Origin: Alphaproteobacteria bacterium
GTDB taxonomy: Bacteria > Pseudomonadota > Alphaproteobacteria > Micropepsales > Micropepsaceae
Assembly (NCBI GenBank): GCA_024236055.1
Contig: JACKLF010000006.1
Location: 1-64,000 of the forward strand
DNA: 64,000 nucleotides
Direction: 5' to 3'
Both the position numbers and the translations under genes were made by a program. The first letter of the stretch is position 1; each line of letters begins with the position of its first letter. Shown piece after piece: positions 28,456 through 35,924 of this stretch. Under the pieces are notes generated by a model, which worked only from the letters and a program-made list of their open reading frames with translations, did no database searches and was not told the DNA's origin.

Positions 28456-29814
28456 CTACTCTTTCGACCAGTCCACACCGGCATTGGGGTCCACCCCGGT
28501 TGAGGTGGCGATCAGCGGCGCCCTGCCCGGCAGGACCGGCATGTGCGGTGCCACGCCCATCTTCTCCGCCGTGACGAAATCGCCATACTCATTGCCGAAC
28601 TGGTTGGACACGCGCTGCAGGTGGCCATCCTTGAATTCCATGTCGAGCTCCTTCTCGCTCATCATGGTGGTGCCGAATTCGCTGCGCGTGGTGCCGATGA
28701 TCTTGCGGCTGGCGATGTCGATGATGTCGCCGGACGAGGCATAGATCGTCTTGCCGTCGATGCTGACGGTCATCCAGAACACGCCGTTGGGCGTGTCGAT
28801 GGTGGCGATCTCCTTGGGGTCATCGGTGTTGCTGAAGATGTGGATCTTCTTGAAGATGCCGTCCGCCAGCCAGATTTCCTTGCCGTCCTGGGTCAGGGCG
28901 ATGCCGTGGCTGGGACAGCCATGGGGAATCTTGGGGCGCGGCGTCTGGTTCCAGACCTGGCGCCAGGGCACGCTGGTCACCTCCACCGTGTTCAGGATCT
29001 TGCCGGTGCGGGTATCGGCGACCAGGAAACCCAGGAAATTGTTCTGGTTCACGTAGATCTTCGAGGAATCCTTGTTCACCACCTGCACGCGGATATTCTC
29101 GGGAAAGCGGATGGTGCGGATCACCTTGGCGGTGGCGACGTCGGCAATCGACAGCAGCTTGCCGTTGGGCGACATGAAGGCCAGCTTGCCGTCGGCGCTG
29201 AGATTGAGATTGTGCACGCCGTCGCTGCCCGGCGCATGGATGACGGCGATGAGCTTTCCGGTCCACGCATCCAGCTTGTACCAGTAGTCCTGCAGGTTGG
29301 AGCCGACGATCAGGGTCTTGCCGTCCACATCCACCTGCGGCCGCTCGCAGCATTTGCCGTCCAGCGTGGTCGACCAGACCAGCTTGTCCGTCGCCAGGTC
29401 GATCGCCGCCAGCCGGCCGCGCGCGGCCATGTAGAGCATGTTGGTGGCCGGGCTTGCGGCCACGCCGGAAATATCCTCGGGGCTCATGCTGCCGGCATAG
29501 TCCCAGACATGGATGCGCTTGACGAAGGCATAGTCATTGTCGGCATCCAGCACGACGATGCCGTCGCCATTGGGATAGATCGGCCGCTCCAGCGAGCCGG
29601 GAAGCGCGACATAGATCAGGTGCCGGGTGTGAAGCGCAAAATCGCCGCGCACCCGCTTGGGCGCACCGGGCCGGGGCGGCGGCGGCGGCATCACGATGGG
29701 GCCGCTGCCCACCACATCGGCATTGGCCGGCAAGGGCGCGGAACCCTGCGCCAGCGCGGCGGTGCAGCTTCCCAGGAACAGCAGGGCCGTCAGCCGAATG
29801 AGATTCATCTTCAT
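28456..29814 (-). CDS. Exported beta-propeller protein (YncE/YVTN-like)
   Basis: 452 residues with a Sec leader (MKMNLIRLTALLFLGSC, cleavage near ALA). The body is a run of WD/YVTN-like blades: GIVVLDADNDYAFVKRIHVW, GVAASPATNMLYMAARGR, DGKTLIVGSNLQDYWYKLD, AWTGKLIAVIHAPGSDGVHN, NGKLLSIADVATAKVIRTIR and DGKTIYASSGDIIDIASRK. An adjacent cysteine pair (DGKCCERPQ) and GCPSHGIAL are notable. Such proteins bind redox partners or small ligands; no catalytic residues can be named. The gene order on the minus strand is DHDPS-like enzyme, propeller, cytochrome c, all exported and closely spaced. Confidence 0.82.
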   Translation of the reverse strand: MKMNLIRLTALLFLGSCTAALAQGSAPLPANADVVGSGPIVMPPPPPRPGAPKRVRGDFALHTRHLIYVALPGSLERPIYPNGDGIVVLDADNDYAFVKRIHVWDYAGSMSPEDISGVAASPATNMLYMAARGRLAAIDLATDKLVWSTTLDGKCCERPQVDVDGKTLIVGSNLQDYWYKLDAWTGKLIAVIHAPGSDGVHNLNLSADGKLAFMSPNGKLLSIADVATAKVIRTIRFPENIRVQVVNKDSSKIYVNQNNFLGFLVADTRTGKILNTVEVTSVPWRQVWNQTPRPKIPHGCPSHGIALTQDGKEIWLADGIFKKIHIFSNTDDPKEIATIDTPNGVFWMTVSIDGKTIYASSGDIIDIASRKIIGTTRSEFGTTMMSEKELDMEFKDGHLQRVSNQFGNEYGDFVTAEKMGVAPHMPVLPGRAPLIATSTGVDPNAGVDWSKE

Positions 29815-29891
29815 CTTGCTTCCTCCAGCGGGCATCGATGCCCTGTCATGTTGGGGCGCCGCGGGTCAGCAGCCGCCCATGTGCAATGCCG

Positions 29892-30905
29892 TCAGGCGAT
29901 CAGGTAGGGCTTCAGATAGCTGGCCAGCGCCTTGCGAATCTCGGCTTTCTGGGCGTCGGTGATCGGGCTGGCGCGGCGGCGCGGCGCCCCGCTTGCCGGA
30001 TTGGCGCGCATGATCGCATCCTCGGCAAAGACGCCGCGCGCCTTGAGCACATAGTCATTGGCATGCGGCAGGGAATTGAAGGCCAGGAAGGCGCCGAACA
30101 CCTGGAAGGCCTGGTCCTTGCGGCCCGCCTGATAGTGATCGAAGCTGGCCTGCAGCACGTCGGCCAGGCCGACATAAGGGCAGGTGCCGGTGAAGCCCAG
30201 CTCCATCTCCGGGAAGAAGTGCATGCCGCCGCTGCCGGAGAACACCTCCAGGCTGCCGCCGGAGCGGCGCAGGATTTGCGGCCCGTTCTCCAGCGGATCG
30301 CCCGCCTCGTCCTTGATCGCGACGATGCTGGGCACGGCCTTGCTGAGCGCGATCAGCGTGTCGACGGTGGTGTCGCCCACCGCCTGGACCATGATCGGCA
30401 GGCCGGCCGCGGCGTCCAGCGCCTTGAAATAGCTGATCACCTCGGCATCGCTGACATTCGGAGGCACGATGGAAATGATCCCGTCCGCGTTCAGGCGCTT
30501 GGCGACGCGGGCATAGGCCTGGGAATTGGCAACATTGTATCCCTTGGTCTGCACGCCCAGAACCAGCGCGGCGCGGCCCTTGACCGATGCCAGGGCTTCG
30601 GCGCCCGCAGTCCATTCGTCAACGGTCAGGCTTTCCCAGCCGCTGGCATTCTGCGGCCAGGCCATGCCCGCCACCCGGCCCTTGTTGAGGAATTCCATCT
30701 GTTTGGCCATTGCGGCCGTATCGAGCTTGTTGTCGGGCGTGCACGGCGTCCAGCCGATGGGGAAAACGCCCGCCAGTGTCTTGCCGTTGGGGGATTTGGG
30801 AAAGGCCGCTTCAGCGCCGCCCGTCGCCACCGCCATGACGCCTGCGGCCGCGCAGGCGCCCAGCAGGAAATTTCGCCGATTCTCGAACACGCCATTTTTG
30901 AACAC
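29892..30905 (-). CDS. Exported dihydrodipicolinate-synthase-family (DapA-like) aldolase/lyase
   Basis: 337 residues. I chose the GTG at 30905 because GGGGAGG stands before it and a twin-arginine leader follows at once (NRRNFLLGACAAAGVMAV, cleavage near AEA). A longer frame opens at 30968. The barrel keeps the Schiff-base lysine (SIVAIKDEAGDP) and the TP motif near the N-terminus (WTPCTPDN). The family's PYY tyrosine region reads SIVPPNVSD, so the catalytic tyrosine is missing. Members use the lysine to cleave or condense keto acids, and normally work in the cytoplasm. This one is exported and lies in a cluster of exported redox proteins. The substrate is unknown and even catalysis is uncertain. 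Confidence 0.85.
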   Translation of the reverse strand: MFKNGVFENRRNFLLGACAAAGVMAVATGGAEAAFPKSPNGKTLAGVFPIGWTPCTPDNKLDTAAMAKQMEFLNKGRVAGMAWPQNASGWESLTVDEWTAGAEALASVKGRAALVLGVQTKGYNVANSQAYARVAKRLNADGIISIVPPNVSDAEVISYFKALDAAAGLPIMVQAVGDTTVDTLIALSKAVPSIVAIKDEAGDPLENGPQILRRSGGSLEVFSGSGGMHFFPEMELGFTGTCPYVGLADVLQASFDHYQAGRKDQAFQVFGAFLAFNSLPHANDYVLKARGVFAEDAIMRANPASGAPRRRASPITDAQKAEIRKALASYLKPYLIA

Positions 30906-31053
30906 GATGTCCAACCTCCCCGAAATTCTTTTGCGGATCTGCGCCCTTGAATGGCGGCCCTTCGTCATTCAAGCAGATTTTACCGGCAACAGCAGCCATT
31001 GCGTGCCGGCCATCGCGGCCGCCGTTTCAATAAGTGAGACGTAAGCGCCGCCG

Positions 31054-31824
31054 CTATTGCGTCGCGTAGGAGGGATAGACCTTGCGGCTGATCTGGGCCG
31101 CGGTGGCGCGCAGGGCCGACGACACTTCATTGCGCCACGCCGCGCTCATATTGTCGCTGGTGTCCGCCATGGAAAGCGCCGCGATGATCTGCCCGCCGGG
31201 ATCATAGATCGGCACACCCACGCAGCAGATCGTCTGATAGGCCTCGCGGTCGTCGATGGAATAACCGTTGTAGCGGATATCCTTGATCTGGGAAAAAAGC
31301 TTGCGCCGGTCGGTGACGGTCTGCGGGGTCATGGCGACCAGCTCGCCCTCGCGCAGATAGTCATCCAGCCGCTCGTCCGAAAGACCGGACAGCAGGGCCT
31401 TGCCCAGCGCGCTGCAATAGGGTTCAAGCCGCGCACCGACCTGGCTGGGCACATCGACCCGCGTCGAGGTACCGACCCTGGCGACATAGGTGACCATGCC
31501 GTCTTCCAGAACGCCCAGATGCACGATGCCGCGCAAATGCGCCGCCAGATCGGCCAGCGCCGCTTCCGATGCCAGACGCACCAGATCGCCGATCGCGATG
31601 TTGCGCGACAGCGACGCCAGCACCAGTCCCGGCCGGTAGGCGCCGCGGGTGTCGCGGACCACCGCACCGATCTCTTCCAGGGTTTTCATCAAACGATGCG
31701 CCGCGGCCTTTGACAGATGCGCGCGGCGGCTGAGTTCGGCATTGGAAACCCACTCATCCGGGCCCTGAAAGGACCGCAGCAGGGCAAATGCCTTCTGGAC
31801 CGACTGGTTCTTCGGAGTACCCAT
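31054..31824 (-). CDS. IclR-family transcriptional regulator
   Basis: 256 residues. The start at 31824 follows a GGGAGAGGG ribosome site; the in-frame ATG at 31866 is less likely. The helix-turn-helix reads VSNAELSRRAHLSKAAAHRL and the effector domain has HLRGIVHLGVLEDGMVTYVA, CSALGKALLSGLS and TICCVGVPIYDPGGQIIAAL. It is separated from the DHDPS-fold gene downstream (start 30905) by about 150 bases and faces the quinohemoprotein gene across a 415-base divergent region. It is a good candidate regulator for both. Confidence 0.93.
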   Translation of the reverse strand: MGTPKNQSVQKAFALLRSFQGPDEWVSNAELSRRAHLSKAAAHRLMKTLEEIGAVVRDTRGAYRPGLVLASLSRNIAIGDLVRLASEAALADLAAHLRGIVHLGVLEDGMVTYVARVGTSTRVDVPSQVGARLEPYCSALGKALLSGLSDERLDDYLREGELVAMTPQTVTDRRKLFSQIKDIRYNGYSIDDREAYQTICCVGVPIYDPGGQIIAALSMADTSDNMSAAWRNEVSSALRATAAQISRKVYPSYATQ

Positions 31825-32239
31825 CGCCCTCTCCCCAAAGAGCTTGATGACTTTATCTGCAGGCACTCCGCGGCCACATCAGACGGCCTTTTCAGAGGAC
31901 CTGTTCTTGTATCAATATATGACACACTATCATGATATGTGACATATCACAAGATATCCGCAATACTCGCGCATCCAGAAATTGCGTGGCACTTGCCAAT
32001 TACTTGTACGCACGCCTTCCGAAGGATGGATGCCGCCCACATCGCAACGGCTCCAGTGCTTCGCAAGTCCCCGACACGGTGGCGCTGGTGCGCGCCTATT
32101 TCGCCGGGCGGGGCCGGCAGGCGGCCGAGAAATATTTCTGGAAAAACGCGCTGGCGGCGTACAAATGGACAAAGCGCGCGCCGGATCAGCCATCAGATCA
32201 GCCGTGATGCTGGGCAAAAAGACAGACCGGGGGAACGCC
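31825..32239. promoter_or_regulatory. Divergent intergenic region with an inverted repeat
   Basis: About 415 bases between the IclR gene (minus) and the quinohemoprotein gene (plus). The part at 31900-31965 is markedly A/T-rich. It contains the perfect inverted repeat TGTGACATATCACA (31938-31951) and the overlapping short palindrome ATCATGAT (31929-31936), a plausible binding site for the IclR protein encoded alongside. The rest, up to 32239, has short open frames but no recognisable gene. A GGGGGA ribosome site directly precedes the plus-strand ATG. Confidence 0.5.
31938..31951. promoter_or_regulatory. Candidate operator: perfect inverted repeat TGTGACATATCACA
   Basis: Five-base arms TGTGA and TCACA flank a four-base CATA spacer. 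The repeat lies in the A/T-rich middle of the divergent region between an IclR-type regulator and the quinohemoprotein gene. Position and symmetry fit a dimeric regulator. It also resembles half of the CRP/FNR consensus, so a CRP-family protein is the main alternative. Confidence 0.4.
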
Positions 32240-34639
32240 ATGCGGAAATTCGCCATTCTTCTCGTGGGGGGGCTGTGCGCGGCCGGCGCGGCCTGGTCCG
32301 CCGGTCACGCCCAGGATGCGCCTGCATCGGGCGACTTTGCCCAGGCGATTTCCCAGTTCAACGGCACCTGCGCCTCCTGCCACGGCGACAATGGCGGCGG
32401 CGGCGACCGCGGCCCGGCGCTGCACGACAATCCGCACCTGCGCACCCTGGATGCGGAAGGCATCGCGGCCATCATCACGAACGGCCAGCGCGGCTGCCCT
32501 CCTTCCAATCTGCCCAGGGATGAGATCGCGCGGCTTGCGGCCTGGATTCATTCGATGAACATTTCGGGCCTCTCCGAGGCGCCGCCCCAGCAGGTTGCCG
32601 CGGGTGAAGCCATCTTCTTCGGCGAAGGCGGCTGTTCGGGCTGCCACATGGTGCATGGCCGCGGTGCCGCGTCGGGCCCGGACCTGTCGGCCATCGCCGC
32701 CCGCTCGACCCGCGCGGAATTGGAAAAGTGGCTGGACGATCCCACCGCGATGATGGGTGTGAAGTCCGATCCCGCCTGTCCCGGCTGGGCCTTCTGCCCG
32801 GATTTCCAATGGGCGGTGCAGGACGTCACGCTGAAGTCCGGCGAAAAGCTGCGCGGCTTCGCCCGCCGCCAGACCGAGCACCAGATCGCCCTGCAAACAC
32901 TCAAGGGCGAATTGCGCATGCTCTACGCGCCGGACATCGCCAGCGTGACGCGCGAAAAACAGTCCTACATGCCGGTCTGGCACGGCAGCGCCGATCAGCG
33001 CCGCGACCTGCTGGCCTATCTGGGCACGCTGGGCGGCATCGATCCGGGCCCCATCAGCCATCCCACCCAGCCGATTTCAAAAGCCGATATCGACGCGATC
33101 ATGAATCCCAGGCCGGGCAACTGGGTCACCTATAACGGCAAGCGCGACGGCAACCATTACAGCCCGCTGGATCAGATCAACACCGGCAACGTCAGGCAGC
33201 TTCAGCCGCAATGGGCCTTCGTGCCCGGCGGCGTCGGGCTGGAGGGCGAACCCGTCGTCAAGGATGGCATCATGTATGTCACCGGGGGCCCGCAGGTCTG
33301 CGCGCTGGATGCCCGGACGGGCCTTCGCATCTGGTGCAGCCCGCGCACCAACGGCGTGGGCGTGCAAAAGGCGGCCGAGCGCGCCGGAGCGCAGATCAAG
33401 ATCGACTCGTCGGTGCCGGTCGGCCCCAATCGCGGCGTCGGCATTCTGGGCGACCGGCTGTTCTACACGTCCGACGACGCCTATATCGTCTGCCTCAACC
33501 GGCTGACCGGAGCGGTGATGTGGGCCCAGCCGCTGGCGGAGCCCAGCGAAAAGGGACGCATCTACACGTCCGCCTCGGTGATGGTGGTGGGCGACCTGGT
33601 GATCACCGGCATTGCCGGGGGTGACGGGCCGATGCGCGGCTTCATCGTCGCCTATCATGCCGATACCGGCAAACAGGCCTGGCGCTTCTATACCATTCCC
33701 AAGCCGGGCGAGCCGCCATCGGAAACCTGGAAGGGCCGCGCCCTGCCGACCGGCGGCGGCGCGACATGGGAAACCGGCTCCTATGACCCGGAGACGGACA
33801 CACTGTTCTGGGCGGTGGGCAATCCCTATCCCGACACCGATCCGTCGGAGCGCGGTGGCACCAATCTCTACACCAACTCCGTCGTCGCGCTGGATGCCAG
33901 GACCGGAAAGCTGAAATGGCATTATCAGTTCGTGCCCTATGACACCCATGACTGGGACGCGACCGAGCCGATGGTTCTGGTCGATACCGTCTGGAAGGGA
34001 AAGCCGCGCAAGCTGCTGATGACCGCCCAGCGCAGCGGCGTCTTCTATGTGCTGGACCGCACCAACGGCCAGTTCCTGCTGGCCAAACCCTTTGTGAAGA
34101 AGATCACCTGGGTGGATGGCTTCGATCCAAAGACCGGCGCGCCCAACCTGGTGCCGGGCAATGTGCCGACCGAGCAAGGCGTCAAGACCTGCCCGGGCGT
34201 GCGCGGCGCGACCAACTGGTATCCCACCGCCTTCGATCCCAAGACAAGGCTGTTCTATGTCATGGCGGCCGAGGATTGCGGCATCTATCGCAGCAAGGGG
34301 CGCATCTTCGGCAACAATCCCGATCCCACCGAGCCGGGCCTGCGCCTGGTGCGCGCGCTCAACATCGAGACCGGCGACATTGTCTGGGAAAAACCCATGC
34401 CCGGGCCGCAGGAAACCGACTATTCGGGCGTGCTGGCGACCGGCGGCGGGCTGGTCTTCCATGGCGATGTCGGCGGCGACTTCGCCGCGGTCGACGCGCG
34501 CAGCGGCAAGACCCTCTACAACTTCCGCACCAACGACAGCTGGCGCGCCACGCCCATGACCTACACGGTCGATGGCCGCCAGTATGTCGCCGGCATGGCA
34601 GGCCAGGTGCTGTGGTCCTTCGCGCTTGGCTACAAATAA
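32240..34639 (+). CDS. Quinohemoprotein: two N-terminal haem c sites followed by a PQQ propeller
   Basis: 799 residues from the ATG at 32240 (GGGGGA upstream, then a Sec leader MRKFAILLVGGLCAAGAAWS). The N-terminal part has two cytochrome c domains with haem motifs CASCHGDNGG (about residue 45) and CSGCHMVHGRG (about 134), the second followed by further conserved loops to about residue 260. From about residue 290 a quinoprotein propeller follows: WVTYNGKRDGNHYSPLDQI, then GPNRGVGILGDRLFYTSDD, TGGGATWETGSYDPETD, YDTHDWDATEPMVLVD, GVRGATNWYPTAFDPKTRLF and GGLVFHGDVGGDFAAVDA. Known quinohemoprotein alcohol dehydrogenases have the haem domain at the C-terminus, so this order is reversed. No adjacent cysteine pair is present. 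It is probably regulated by the divergent IclR gene. Confidence 0.88.
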   Translation: MRKFAILLVGGLCAAGAAWSAGHAQDAPASGDFAQAISQFNGTCASCHGDNGGGGDRGPALHDNPHLRTLDAEGIAAIITNGQRGCPPSNLPRDEIARLAAWIHSMNISGLSEAPPQQVAAGEAIFFGEGGCSGCHMVHGRGAASGPDLSAIAARSTRAELEKWLDDPTAMMGVKSDPACPGWAFCPDFQWAVQDVTLKSGEKLRGFARRQTEHQIALQTLKGELRMLYAPDIASVTREKQSYMPVWHGSADQRRDLLAYLGTLGGIDPGPISHPTQPISKADIDAIMNPRPGNWVTYNGKRDGNHYSPLDQINTGNVRQLQPQWAFVPGGVGLEGEPVVKDGIMYVTGGPQVCALDARTGLRIWCSPRTNGVGVQKAAERAGAQIKIDSSVPVGPNRGVGILGDRLFYTSDDAYIVCLNRLTGAVMWAQPLAEPSEKGRIYTSASVMVVGDLVITGIAGGDGPMRGFIVAYHADTGKQAWRFYTIPKPGEPPSETWKGRALPTGGGATWETGSYDPETDTLFWAVGNPYPDTDPSERGGTNLYTNSVVALDARTGKLKWHYQFVPYDTHDWDATEPMVLVDTVWKGKPRKLLMTAQRSGVFYVLDRTNGQFLLAKPFVKKITWVDGFDPKTGAPNLVPGNVPTEQGVKTCPGVRGATNWYPTAFDPKTRLFYVMAAEDCGIYRSKGRIFGNNPDPTEPGLRLVRALNIETGDIVWEKPMPGPQETDYSGVLATGGGLVFHGDVGGDFAAVDARSGKTLYNFRTNDSWRATPMTYTVDGRQYVAGMAGQVLWSFALGYK

Positions 34640-35201
34640 CGGAGATCGGGCATACACGCCGGAGCAGATCCGGTTCATCCAGAACCTGAAAATGGTCAAC
34701 AACATGGAGAACCTGATCTCCGAGAACCTCTACATTTTCGAGGAGCCGGAGCTGAAGAGCATCGGCGATGCGGTGCAGGAAATTCTGGATATCTATGCAC
34801 GCGACGTGTTGTGCATTCCCCAGCGGCTGTATGTGACCCAGTCCTGGTCGCTGACCAATCCGCCCGGCGTGGGCATGCACGGTCATTCCCATTCCAACTC
34901 CATCCTGTCGGGATCGCTCTATTACTGCGAACTGCCGCAGCCGCCCGCCGGCATGATCTTCACACGCCATGTCACCTATCAGCAGATCGACCTGGCACCC
35001 GAGGCGGAACGGCGCAATGTCTACAATTCGCCCATCACCCGTATCATTCCCAAGCAGAATGACGTGATCCTGTTCTCGTCGCGCCTGACCCACATGGTCG
35101 AGCAGAACAACACCACACAGCCACGCCACGCGATCGCCTTCAACACCTTCGTCAAGGGCAAGCTGGGCAAGTATCGTGACGTTTCGGAACTGACGCTCTA
35201 G
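34626..35201 (+). CDS. 2OG-Fe(II) oxygenase, phage/P4H-like family; start uncertain
   Basis: About 190 residues resembling the small putative 2OG-Fe(II) oxygenases found in cyanophages and many bacteria. Visible are LYVTQSWSLTNPPGVGMHGH, HSHSNSILSGSLYYCELP with the first iron-binding histidine, the KQNDVILFSSRLTHMVE segment with the distal histidine, and RHAIAFNTFVKGKLG at the end. Homology extends to the very start (YTPEQIRFIQNLKMVNN), but the 10-20 residues that normally precede it are missing, and no good start codon or ribosome site is present. A TTG at 34626 or an ATG at 34584, both inside the end of the quinohemoprotein gene, are the options. Either the genes overlap or a small deletion has joined them. 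Confidence 0.75.
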   Translation: MATNNGDRAYTPEQIRFIQNLKMVNNMENLISENLYIFEEPELKSIGDAVQEILDIYARDVLCIPQRLYVTQSWSLTNPPGVGMHGHSHSNSILSGSLYYCELPQPPAGMIFTRHVTYQQIDLAPEAERRNVYNSPITRIIPKQNDVILFSSRLTHMVEQNNTTQPRHAIAFNTFVKGKLGKYRDVSELTL

Positions 35202-35204
35202 GCC

Positions 35205-35909
35205 ATGCGGAACCCGCTGACATTGCTGCTTCTTGGCGCCGGGCTGGCCATGATGGCCGCGGGCGGCGCCGCGGCGCGGCCGCGCGACGATGTGCTGGCG
35301 AACGCCTTCCGCTGCGCCCCCATCGGCGATGCCCGCACCTGGCTGGACTGCTATTACGGCGCGGCACAGCCGGTGCGCGCCGCGCTGGGCCTGCCGCCAG
35401 TGCCCGCCAGCCAGTCGGCCCTGGCCGCCAATCCGCCCGCGGGCAATCCGGCCACCGCCGATCTTCTGCTGCGCAACCAGGTCATGTCGCAGGCCGTGCA
35501 ATGCGCGGCCCAGCCCGACGAACGCCAATGGCTGTCCTGCTATTATGCAGCGGCGGTCGCGGCGCGGGCGCGATTGGGTCTGGACCGGGGTGGCAGCCAG
35601 GCTGGACCGGCGCCCATCCAGCCGCTGGGCCAAACTGCGGCGGCGCAAAATCCCATGCCAGCCTATGGCAGCGGCGATCCGGATTTTCCGCTGCGCATGG
35701 CGTCCTACAGCTTCGACAGCCAGGGCTATTTCACGGTCAAGTTGAGCAACGGACAGGTATGGCGGCAGGTCAATGGCGACACCAGCTATGCCCATTGGAA
35801 GGAACCGGCCGGCCATTACCAGGTCAGCCTGAGCCGCGGCTTCCTGGGCAGCCGCAATATCGCGGTCAAGGGCGAGCCGGGCCTGTTCCGGGTGCGTCAG
35901 CTGAACTGA
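35205..35909 (+). CDS. Exported protein of unknown function with a duplicated two-cysteine unit
   Basis: 234 residues with a Sec leader (MRNPLTLLLLGAGLAMMAAG). Two copies of a roughly 30-residue unit are seen, each with a pair of cysteines around a Trp/Tyr core: RCAPIGDARTWLDCYYGAAQ at about 36-55 and QCAAQPDERQWLSCYYAAAV at about 98-118. Each pair could form a disulfide. The C-terminal 85 residues form a different segment (FTVKLSNGQVWRQVNGD, YQVSLSRGFLGSRNIAVKG) like a small beta-sandwich found at the ends of several alphaproteobacterial exported proteins. It starts three bases after the oxygenase stop and probably shares its transcript. I do not recognise the function. Confidence 0.8.
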   Translation: MRNPLTLLLLGAGLAMMAAGGAAARPRDDVLANAFRCAPIGDARTWLDCYYGAAQPVRAALGLPPVPASQSALAANPPAGNPATADLLLRNQVMSQAVQCAAQPDERQWLSCYYAAAVAARARLGLDRGGSQAGPAPIQPLGQTAAAQNPMPAYGSGDPDFPLRMASYSFDSQGYFTVKLSNGQVWRQVNGDTSYAHWKEPAGHYQVSLSRGFLGSRNIAVKGEPGLFRVRQLN

Positions 35910-35924
35910 CCGGGACCACGCCGC

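Noticed and set aside
31990..32020. A TGGCAC-like element that could suggest a sigma-54 promoter
   Set aside because: The GC of the -12 box is not at the required spacing after the GG of TGGCAC.
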